A stretch of DNA of 64,000 nt. Origin: Cepaea nemoralis. Taxonomy: Eukaryota; Mollusca; Gastropoda; Stylommatophora; Helicidae. Positions 55,765 to 64,000 of the stretch are shown one piece after another. Below the pieces are notes generated by a model. It made no database searches. It was not told the DNA's origin and saw only the letters and a program-made list of their open reading frames with translations. The first letter of the stretch is position 1. The number at the start of each line of letters is the position of its first letter. Position numbers and translations under genes: made by a program. The DNA lies in contig JACEFZ010022402.1 in NCBI GenBank assembly GCA_014155875.1, positions 61,001-125,000 of the forward strand, in the 5' to 3' direction.

Positions 55765-56100
55765 GACCGTGGATGGAGTTATACCTCTCCATAGCACAAA
55801 GTCTGAGCTGTATTGTTGAGATCATGTGTTGCCCATGCAACATCTTTCCTTTCTCGGCCTGCCTAGTTTACTCCATAGGAAAAGTAACCCCAATGCATAT
55901 GGAACAAGACCAGCTGCAGAAGCTGCCGTATCAGCAAAGCAATGCTCTACCTGCCACCTTCTCATAGCTTGGCCTGACCTGCCATGACATTTAGTCTGTA
56001 GGTTGCATTATCTCGCACAAGGATGAGGCTTGTACTCTCCCAATTGCGCTCCTCCGCCCGAAGCCGTTAACACAATTTGGGGTGTGGGGTTTGGTGAGTG
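55765..56100 (+). repeat. unnamed interspersed repeat F, copy 2
   Basis: Same order of landmarks as at 15378-15720: atggagttatacctctccat, gagatcatgtgttgcccatg, ctgcctagtttactcca, ggttgcattat, and aattgcgctcctccgcccga. Ends shortly before a GT microsatellite. Confidence 0.6.
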
Positions 56101-56115
56101 TCGCCCAATATTGTG

Positions 56116-56119
56116 TGGG

Positions 56120-56197
<78 letters not shown>
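56116..56197. repeat. (GT)n microsatellite, about 80 bp
   Basis: Gtgtttgtgtgt then pure GT dinucleotides. Confidence 0.98.
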
Positions 56198-56198
<1 letters not shown>

Positions 56199-56813
56199 TT
56201 AAATCACACCAGTGTTTGTGTGCCGTATCCTGTGCTAACACTTATGCCTGTAATGTGTTAAAGGTGATCTGTCCAAAGTAAATTGATCATTAATTGTATA
56301 TTCAGACGAAGCCTGAACAAGCGAGGCAATTCAATTCTGAAACCTAATTCCCAGCCAAGACTCCCTGTGATTGAGACGACAGGACGAATCATCACTTTGT
56401 GTAAATTATAATAGCAAGGACACAAAACATTCTGAACTGAACTGTGCCAGGGATATGTATCTTCTGTCGATGTTTGCGCGTGCAGACAAGAGTTCGCAGA
56501 AATAAACAAATTACTCCGGTTTTTGTTGCCCCTATCTGAAAGTAAGATGGCAATTCATTTCCATAATGACCTACACAATTATGCAGTTTGAATAGTTAAG
56601 TATCAATTTTAAAGAATCATGAAAACAGTTGCCCGGATCAAAGACCAGTTAGCCAAATCCAGGAAAGTCTTAGCAGAAGCTGCCTGTTTGACCCGCTTGG
56701 CCAGGAATATAGACAACGCAAACACACGAGCGCGCGCACTCACCCATACATTCTCACAAATGCGCTCACTTACCACATCACACTCACATACATACATACT
56801 TAACACACATACA

Positions 56814-56817
<4 letters not shown>
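56198..56817. other. no identifiable gene
   Basis: A plus-strand open frame from 56619 (MKTVARIKDQLAKSRKVLAE) runs into the CT repeat. Its first 60 codons look protein-like but I do not recognise them; it may be a fragment of an unknown gene or repeat. Confidence 0.4.

Positions 56818-56886
<69 letters not shown>
56818..56886. repeat. (CT)n microsatellite
   Basis: Pure CT dinucleotides on the plus strand. Confidence 0.98.
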
Positions 56887-56889
<3 letters not shown>

Positions 56890-57150
56890 AACACTTTGTC
56901 ACACACTGTGACACACCCACACACATAGACACCCACACAGGTACTCACACATTGTGACACACTCCCACACATAGACATCCACACAGTACTCACACACTGT
57001 GACACACACCCACACATAGACACCCACACAAGTACTCACACACTGTGACACACTTCCACACATAGACACTCACACACGTATTCACACACAGTGACACGCT
57101 CCCCCACATAGACACCCACGCACGTACTCACATACTCACACATTGTATAA
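56887..57150. repeat. CA-rich minisatellite, about 5 units of 48-52 bp
   Basis: Units of actcacacactgtgacacac + ccccacacatagacacccac + acaagt. Contains the short palindrome cacactgtg. Confidence 0.92.
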
Positions 57151-57239
57151 TAGTGTAAGTGAAAATTAAGTTGCGACCCATTTGACACGCCAAATGCACA
57201 ATGGGCATAAGGTGTTAGACCCATACTTTTATAGACCAA

Positions 57240-57530
57240 ATTACATTAAGTGAGTCGCGTGGTCGGTATCACATCGGTCGCCTTCCTCCCCAAGACATTT
57301 CCTAGTCCCCATTTTAAGTTATGTTGACCTTAGAGTTCTCATGTCAATATTTTATCAAATTTGAGACCACCTGTATAAATGCCTACTCACACGATATGCT
57401 ACACCCCTCCATCCGCCCCGAGGTCATGGGTTCAAATCCTCAAAGAGGAGAATTATAAAATATTTACCTACGTTTCCAGGTCGACCCAGTTCAAAATGGA
57501 TACCAAGAAATGTCTTGGGAAGTAAAGACG
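57240..57530. mobile_element. two SINE1 pieces, inverted to each other
   Basis: Minus strand of 57245-57330 carries the SINE1 end (ggaaatgtcttggggaggaa, ggcgaccgatgtgata). Plus strand 57412-57530 carries a B-box-like gggttcaaatcctc and the body ccaggtcgacccagtt, aagaaatgtcttgggaagta and aagacggc. Confidence 0.65.
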
Positions 57531-57718
57531 GCCCTCGCCCTGGAGGGAAAGGTTGAGGGCAAGCGAGTAAGAGGTAGACAACGATACAAGTGGGAAAATA
57601 ACAGCAAGAGATGGACGAACATCAGTCTGACAGAATGTACATTCAAGGCGAGAGGGTACAGACAGTGTTGGAGGTCCATTGCAGCCATCTTCATGTGAGA
57701 CTGGCACCTGATTGATTG

Positions 57719-57761
<43 letters not shown>

Positions 57762-57770
57762 GATCATTGA
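57531..57770 (+). pseudogene. LINE family B 3' end with (GATT)n tail
   Basis: Reads ALEGKVEGKRVRGRQRYKWE, NNSKRWTNISLTECTFKARG and RQCWRSIAAIFM, stop, then a ttgattgattgattgattga tail to about 57760. Strongly 5'-truncated. It joins directly to SINE1 sequence on the left and marks the true 3' end of family B. Confidence 0.88.
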
Positions 57771-57989
57771 AATCTATGATTAAGTAGATCATTATCAGTC
57801 AATCAAAACGATATTTGTAAAGTCTTCTGGCTTGTATTTCCTTTATATTGAATATACCATGAGAAATTTAAAAGAGATGGGGTGAATGACAATATAAGAT
57901 GTGCTGAGGATAGAGTATTGAATGCGAGCAGCGAAAAACATCAACGTTTAGTGAATGATCTTACTGTTTGCAGTGAACAACCAAGGTTA

Positions 57990-59720
57990 TAATCGGAATG
58001 CAGTCATCAGGTGCCGTCTCCACAATGAAGGTTGGCTGCAATGGATCTTCAACACTGTCTGTCTCTCGCCCTGACTATACATTCTGGCAGGTTGATGTTC
58101 GTCCATCTCTTGATGTTATCTTCCCACTTGTAACGTTGTTTACCTCTTGCTCGCTTGCCCTCAACCCTGCCCTTGAGTATGACTTTTATAAGAGTATCAT
58201 GTCTTTTAACGTGGCCGAAATATTTCACTTGCCTCATCTTTGTCTCTTGCATCAACTCTCTCTTCATTCCCAGTTCTTCTAGAACCTCTGCATTTGATTG
58301 TTTTGTTTCCATGAAATACAACATATTCGTCTGTATATCCACATCTCCAGGGCTTCTATGCGACTTTCTAGTTTGCTTGTTCAATGTCCAGGCTTCCGCG
58401 CCATACAGTGGCGTTGAATATACGTAGCATTTGACAATTCTCATTTTTAATGCGTTATTAATCTCTCTAACTGGTAATATTGATTTCATGCCGATTTTTG
58501 GTCATTCCTATTCTCTTTTTGATTTCTATTTCACTTCTGTCGTCATCTGTTATTTCTCCGAAATGTCCAAGATAGGAGAAACGTGTTACTTGGTCTAGTA
58601 TCTCCCCGTTTACTGTGATGTTCATTGGTGAACTTTCCTTTTCACTGGTAATTATCACAGTTTTTTGTTTTGTTTTTTGATAGTAATATCTAAGCCACAT
58701 TCTGCACTGTGCCTGTTTACTTGTTCCACTAGGTCTTGTAACTCTTGCTCGCCTTCTGATAGTAACACGGTATCGTCAGCATACCTAAGATTGGTTATGA
58801 TTTTTTCATTGATGTTGAGTCCAGGCATTTCAACTTGTTTAAAAATTCTTTCTGTGTATAGGTTGAAGAGGCTTGAGACAGTACACATCCTTGCCGTACT
58901 CCTCTTTTTATGTCTATAGGCGACGAATAGTTATGTCTGCATCTAATAGACGCCACTTATTCCCAGTACAAGTTACTAGTAAGTCTGATGTCCGTTCAGT
59001 CTACTCCTATATCTTAAAGGCACGTAATTAGTCGTTCATGTTGTACTCTATCAAAAGCTTTCTTGTAGTCTATAAAACAAACATATATTCTTTGCTTTTT
59101 TGAACTTCTATATATTTTTCAATTAACATCCTCAAACAGATAATTGCTTCTCTGGTGCCGCTGTTTTTGCGGAACCCAAATTGTTCTTCAGCTACTTCCT
59201 CATCTATTTTATGTTGAATTCTCTCTTGTATAATTTTGAGTAGTATCTTAGTTGCCGATCTCCCTGGACTAGGGGTTAGCGACTTTCTCCGTAATCCCAT
59301 ATACTCTCGTGAGTAACGTGACGACGGCAATAATCGGTAGCGGTTCTAACCGCGTCAGTAACTTACGGGGTATGTGAGCCAGCCGCTCAGAAAGCAATGG
59401 CAAACTACTGAGCCTAATCTTGCCAAGAAATCAACAATCAGCTGAAAGATGCTGATGTTGACAGCGATGTCCTGTAAAGGATAAGCACACTTTATTTAGT
59501 ACCTTAGTTATGTGGCTCATCACGCTAATAGTTCTGTAATCCTCACAATCGACAGCTCTTGGCTTCTTCGGTAGTGTGATGAAAAAGGAGGTTTTCAGGT
59601 CCATTAGGGTTGTACCCAGTATTATATACATCATTATATAATTCTGTGATAGTATCAATGCCAATGGATTAACTTGTATGAAAACAGAAATTAAGGTCAC
59701 TTGAAAGGAAAAAGAGTGAC
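57990..59720 (-). pseudogene. LINE family B: RT, interrupted by a SINE2
   Basis: Minus strand: FFITLPKKPRAVDCEDYRTI, then (after the SINE at 59254-59497) IIQERIQHKIDEEVAEEQFG and FRKNSGTREAIICLRMLIEK; MCTVSSLFNLYTERIFKQVE; NLRYADDTVLLSEGEQELQD with the catalytic YADD at 58772-58783. It continues MNITVNGEILDQVTRFSYLG, KCYVYSTPLYGAEAWTLNKQ, ELGMKRELMQETKMRQVKYF and RVEGKRARGKQRYKWEDNIK. Frameshifts lie near 58480, 58690 and 58890. The endonuclease and RT N-terminus are missing. The most complete family B copy here. Confidence 0.9.
59254..59497 (+). mobile_element. complete SINE2, 244 bp, TSD AGTAYCTTAGTT
   Basis: Flanked by agtatcttagtt (59242-59253) and agtaccttagtt (59498-59509). Head ctccctggactaggggttag ... 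cggttctaaccg has tRNA-like A and B boxes. Body agaaagcaatggcaaactac, then tgagcctaatcttgccaaga; end gcgatgtcctgtaaaggata. Its excision restores the LINE B reading. Confidence 0.88.
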
Positions 59721-59734
59721 CACAATGTAAAATA

Positions 59735-59940
59735 AAAAGTGTTTCTGCATATTCTTTACAGGCTGTTTGTGATATCTTGGCAAGTTTGCGTTCAGTACTT
59801 TGCCATTGTTCCTGAACGTCTGACTCTCATACCATTGTATGGAAATCAACAAATCGCCCGCAGTTATGTTTCGAACCTGGTATTCGGGATTACAAATTGC
59901 CTTCGTGACTCCTTCGCCACAGAGCCGGCCACAATAAAAT
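59735..59940 (-). mobile_element. SINE2 copy
   Basis: Plus strand shows the inverted body (atatcttggcaagtttgcgt, tcagtactttgccattg). The minus strand head has a B box caggttcgaaac near 59880. Confidence 0.7.
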
Positions 59941-60149
59941 ATCCAAGTAAATAGGAAAATTCGTAATCAGATAATCGATACCACTGTCTTGAAACAGTTC
60001 AAATATCTGAAGGAACATGTCTTGAAGATATTACAAGAACATAACAAATGTAGCCTTTCGCCAGATGGCAAACATACTCACCAATAGCAATTTGTCTATT
60101 GAAGTGTGAAAAAAGCATATTAATGTGCTAAACGGAGCCTGTACTGTTG

Positions 60150-60330
60150 TGTGTGAGCCGCGGTAGCGCAGTGGCTAGCACGCTTGACTTCCGGCTCGGT
60201 GACAATGTGTTCGAATCCTCACGAATGACGAATTTTTTTAATGCATCTGAATTCCCGTGTAGAGCCAGCTTTACAGTGGGTCACGAGAAGTAAAGGCGGG
60301 ACGGGGGCGCGATGCTATACAAATCACCAT
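60150..60330 (+). mobile_element. SINE1 (tRNA-headed) copy
   Basis: tgagccgcggtagcgcagtg + gctagcacgcttgac forms the A-box half and gtgttcgaatcctc the B box. The body ends gggtcacgagaagtaaaggc ggg. Clear tRNA-derived head. Confidence 0.8.
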
Positions 60331-60600
60331 ACATGTCAAAGCGTGTCAAGGGTCCTTTACTTGACTTGTTGTTAACTGCTCTGCGTGTGTGTATGTATGT
60401 TCGTGTGTGTGTTATAAGACATCTTTCATCTTCTGAAATTCATCTTAAGCGATGCCTGTTCTACTCTTAGTCCCATGTTTATACAGCTTCCATCTAATGT
60501 TGTCACTGAAGACGAATAATACTGACAGTTCTACAAGATCTGAACATCGAAGAAAACTGGTTCACAAATAGAGCCATGCGCGGAAACTTAAATCAATCAA

Positions 60601-61290
60601 TCATGTGCCATGCCGGAAAGCGTGGGCGGTCATGACTCGCCATTTCACTCGATCACCAGAGTCGTGGATCAGCTCAGTGTTCCTGTCTCGTCCATGCCAC
60701 GTGGCCAAGCCATCCAAGTATTTTACTCTCGGTCTTCCTCTTGGTCTGTTCCCCTCGATCTTGCCAGTTGTCAATAAGTTCTCCAATCCATTTCTTCTGA
60801 TAACATGTCCAAAAAATTGTGACTGTCTTCGTCTCATTTCTCTAATCAGTCTGCTATGTTCATTTGTCTCCTGTAGTACTTGGTCATTGGTTTTTCTATC
60901 TGTCCATGGTACTCTTTGCATTTTCCTCAGAAACCATATTTCTGTAGCCATCAAATGTTTTTCAGCTTGACTGCACATTGTCCAAGTTTCACATCCATGC
61001 CCTCAACACTCTTTTTCTCGTTTCAATTGACATCTTTTTATTGGTCAGAATGTTTTTCATCTTGCTAAAGGCTACTTTCGCCATGGCGATTCTTGTTCTA
61101 ATCTCTGCAAGGCATCTCCCATCAGATTTTATGACTGTTCCGAGATATTTGTATCGATTCACTTGTTGAAGAATATTCCCATTTACTTGTATATTACATT
61201 GTGGTACTTCGTTCTTCCTAGTGACGAACATAACCGGTGTCTTCTTACAATTTAATTCCAACCCTAGCTGAAATACTTTGGCCATATTAA
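60601..61290 (-). pseudogene. LINE family D: RT C-terminal half
   Basis: Minus strand from 61285: MAKVFQLGLELNCKKTPVMF, QVNRYKYLGTVIKSDGRCLA, EIRTRIAMAKVAFSKMKNIL and RKRVLRAWM. After a frame change it reads MCSQAEKHLMATEIWFLRKM, TNDQVLQETNEHSRLIREM, LLTTGKIEGNRPRGRPRVKY and GDRVKWRVMTAHAFRHGT. Two long open segments (98 and 125 codons) with one frameshift make it one of the younger copies. It starts abruptly after the YxDD region. Confidence 0.9.
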
Positions 61291-62435
61291 AAGTTACGGT
61301 GATTTGGAAAAGGCGCTGATTGAAGGCCTGATTCTTGTCAGATAAGGCAAGTGTCGATCAGCATGATGACAGACTGACAGACGCAGAATACAGGACAAGC
61401 AGGGAGTGAAAGTGCATGAGTCACAGAAATTTGACACATATCCAGTGTCTTTCCTCCTGGCCGTTGTCACAGCAACGTTCTGCAAGGGACTGCCTACATA
61501 AAAAGAACTGCGGCCGACTTGGCCTCCTCTTTCCCTTTTAAACTGTCGGGGGATTTTTAAGCGCTCACAAGTTGGCACACCGATTTTTCGATTTTCCGAT
61601 TCCTTATCAGATTAGGATTGGGTCCCGTTATCTACCCAAGGATCAAGGGCTTGAAGTATACACTTCCGAGGTTACTTACTTTGTAAGAAATTCCCCACTT
61701 GATTCGAACTGATCTTTACAAGTTAAAGGCGGACGCCATGCCACTAATCCGTTTTGACTTCCCAAATCCTTTCCCTTCGCCGACCAATATGGCCTTACAA
61801 TGTGTAGATTTAGCTACATCGCTTTATTTTGTTATCTGAAACCATATTGTTGGTGGGCCTTCTCTGGAGTCTACCGACATTATGTGTGTATTTTTAGATG
61901 CATTTCAACAAAATTATATGTCGATCCGATCTGCTTCGTTCACAGATTTGCTCTTATTTTTATTTACATTGAAAACAATCTCATGCTCTTTGACAGAACT
62001 CAGTCGCGTGAGAATCTAGAGCTTGAAAGAGATATCATTATAACTCCAGTGGAGGATGTTCCTGCGTCTGCGTGAGTTTACAAACACAATATTCTGTAGA
62101 TGGCGCTAGAAGATTCTGGAGAATCACACAGACGATAGACGTTTATTGGCTGTCAGAATAAAGGGGTAATTTTCTTGATGTATGAAGTTTCGTACGACAC
62201 CGAAACCTGCAGACATCACTCAGTGGTGGATACATTGTCCTGCGGATGATGTACGGGCGGTGTAAGCAAAAGAAACTGTCAGATCTGTGACACAAGATTG
62301 TGTAGAGGGATAAGCAGTAGGTTTGTTCATAGACGTATCTCTTGGGGGAAATTGCTTGTTACATCACGATAGTGACAGGGGGAAGTAAGAAGAGAGTGTT
62401 GCTTTGTGTACAGTTTGATAGGCCTAAGGACTTGC

Positions 62436-62440
<5 letters not shown>
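61291..62440. other. no identifiable gene
   Basis: 1.15 kb. A 91-codon plus-strand open frame (61800-62075) is unrecognised and its composition gives no strong coding signal. Confidence 0.5.

Positions 62441-62500
<60 letters not shown>
62441..62500. repeat. (CT)n microsatellite
   Basis: Pure CT dinucleotides on the plus strand. Confidence 0.98.
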
Positions 62501-62504
<4 letters not shown>

Positions 62505-62557
62505 TATCCATATATCTCTCTCGTCTCTATCTATTGACAGATTTACTATTACTATAT

Positions 62558-62620
<63 letters not shown>

Positions 62621-62688
62621 GGCAGGCAGGCAGACAGGCAGGCAGGCAGGCAGACAGACAGACAGGCAGGCAGGCAGGCTGGTTTGTT
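62558..62688. repeat. (CAGA)n / (CAGG)n tetranucleotide array
   Basis: Starts as pure cagacaga, then changes to mixed cagg and caga units. Confidence 0.97.
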
Positions 62689-62726
62689 CCGGAATATTCC
62701 CCCAAGGCCACAAGTCAGTATATATA

Positions 62727-62798
62727 GCGTCGGTGGTGTATAGGTTAGCATGGTTGCCTTCCAAGCAGTCGATCCGGGTTCGATTCCCGGTTGGCGCA
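62727..62798 (+). tRNA. trnG-UCC: tRNA-Gly (anticodon TCC), gene or SINE head
   Basis: 72 nt that fold as a full cloverleaf. Acceptor gcgtcgg/ttggcgc has four canonical pairs and three G-T wobbles. D arm gtgt/gcat with atagg in the loop. Anticodon arm gttgc-cttccaa-gcagt with anticodon TCC. Four-base variable loop. T arm ccggg-ttcgatt-cccgg is perfect. Discriminator A. The B box ggttcgattcc is consensus and the A box is close. A T5 terminator follows at once, supporting a Pol III gene. The three wobbles and the LINE tail downstream leave open a tRNA pseudogene or SINE head. Confidence 0.75.
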
Positions 62799-62799
62799 A

Positions 62800-62804
62800 T
62801 TTTT
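62800..62804 (+). terminator. Pol III terminator (T5)
   Basis: ttttt two bases after the tRNA discriminator. Confidence 0.65.
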
Positions 62805-62829
62805 ATCGATAATGCTACTGTTGAACGGG

Positions 62830-63022
62830 GCTGGAACATCTTGTTTCAAACAAGCAAGCAAGCAAGAGGGTACGGGGCGGTTGGGTGCAAATTCTGTATA
62901 TGTCAGTTTTGCCATGAGAATGTGAGCATGTTCACATCCAAACGCAATCTGAGGATGGGGACGGAGCGCTTATGGGAATGCCCCGAATGCTGTGATGTCG
63001 GTTCCTAAATCAATCAATCAAT
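62830..63022 (+). pseudogene. 3' end of the CPECC-type LINE, (AATC)n tail
   Basis: Reads KRNLRMGTERLWECPECCDV, GS, stop, then aaatcaatcaatcaatc. Same end as 16275-16615. Only about 180 bp of LINE are present. It starts close behind the tRNA-Gly. Confidence 0.75.
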
Positions 63023-64000
63023 CTGCACTTGTGTTGGCAGAGCCAGAATTATCTGTTATTTTCCATGTTTATAATTGTACTTGGTGTTTATGTATGAGTC
63101 AATTTCAAATGGCAGCGAGGAAGAGGTCAGCCGACTGCTAGGTCTGTGTATCAGGAGATCACAATTGAACAACACACGTTTGGTAGTTTAAGCAGTCCAG
63201 CTATTACAGGTGGTAAGTGGGCAAGCTGACCTGGCAAGCTGACCAAGCAAGTTGAACACACAACGTGCCATTTTGTCTGCTATACATCTGGACAGTGTGG
63301 GAGAAATGAAGATGCGATGCTAGTCTCGCTTTAAGCAGGAGTGTTTGCAATGGTTGTTTACCTAATTGAATATTATATTTGAAATAGTCTGTAACAATGA
63401 TAATATCAAAACTGAAAACGAATGGGTTGTTCCACTTTGGGTGACTTGATATAGGAAACTGGACTCCTCAACCATAGACAAAAGAGAAGACGAGCCGCCA
63501 ATAAAATGGTATTGATAGAGTAACTAGAATCAGTGGTGTACTTGTGCTGTGTTGTTTACTGTTTGTGTATGTGCTGTGTCTGTCGCCATGGCGCCAATGG
63601 TGATATGTTTGTTAGAATATTTAAACTCAGACAGTTCGCCAGAGAGAAACGGTTTTATTTCTTCTTTTACAGCGAATCCCTTAAGATATGTCACCGTTAA
63701 TCTGGGCGCTTAGTTGGATGCTACCTCGTAGTTGCATTATAACTATCAACCTGTTTAGTTGGTTGTTACCTATTTCTGGAGTATACGTGTCGACCTGTTG
63801 GTTGGTTGTTTACTTTTGAAAGTAATACAATGTCTCTACTTGTCAGTCATTCGGCGTCTATCTGGTCGGTTGTTTACTGTTGTAATAGCTGTTTAGCGGC
63901 CTTTAGCCGTTACGGTCCTGCTCGTATGATAGTGTTATAAGCAGGATATTGTACAACTATTGATGTTGAGGTGTTGAAGCCGTTGAAGTTGATCTATTAC
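63023..64000. other. no gene; weak tandem repeat near 63740-63890
   Basis: No recognisable coding sequence. Three diverged phrases (aacctgtttagttggttgtt, gacctgttggttggttgttt, tatctggtcggttgttt) spaced 55-65 bp suggest a decayed minisatellite. Confidence 0.5.

Noticed and set aside
56030..56281. Cys-Val repeat protein over the GT array
   Set aside because: Microsatellite translation; the flanks belong to repeat F.
60601..60978. Intact host gene (125-codon frame on the minus strand)
   Set aside because: It is the conserved tail of LINE family D; the same protein is found broken at 51.7-52.05 kb, and RT sequence continues upstream at 61.0-61.29 kb.

Overview
This is 64 kb of animal nuclear DNA made almost entirely of transposable-element remains, satellites and microsatellites. 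I found no intact host protein-coding gene. The mixture points to an invertebrate, most likely a mollusc: several decayed non-LTR retrotransposons (LINEs) with APE-type endonuclease, reverse transcriptase (RT) and sometimes RNase H; two Ty3/gypsy-type LTR elements; tRNA-headed SINEs; a Tigger/pogo remnant; a mariner-type MITE; and very long CT, AT, GT and CAGA runs. That assignment is an inference from TE content, not from a host gene.

Layout. 0-5.5 kb: two convergent LINE fragments flank a 40-copy, 74-bp satellite whose monomer is part of the LINE RNase H coding sequence, followed by a Tigger remnant. 5.5-19 kb: LINE fragments of several families, one split by a 578-bp solo LTR with a 5-bp target duplication; a MITE; a CpG-rich block holding short rRNA-like pieces; SINEs and unnamed repeats. 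19.7-21.8 kb: the best-preserved LINE (RT plus RNase H, one stop), set inside a (TATAG)n array. 22-26 kb: SINEs and unannotated DNA. 26.27-34.23 kb: an internally deleted LTR element on the minus strand, 609-bp LTRs, TSD ATGTT, inserted into a minisatellite. 35.92-45.25 kb: a full-length plus-strand LTR element with LTRs of about 2 kb, TSD GTTAT and a tRNA-Pro-like primer site. 45-64 kb: LINE fragments, SINEs with clear target duplications, minisatellites and a tRNA-Gly(TCC)-like gene.

The most interesting biology: both LTR elements encode integrase BEFORE reverse transcriptase-RNase H (gag-PR-IN-RT-RH) although every domain looks Ty3/gypsy-like. This is the copia-like gene order of the Gmr1-like group, and the gag capsids contain a segment resembling the SCAN domain thought to derive from that group. 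They seem to be two distinct lineages in one window. All coding regions carry stops, frameshifts or deletions, so nothing here looks autonomously active. Intervals without a call were read and hold nothing I can name.
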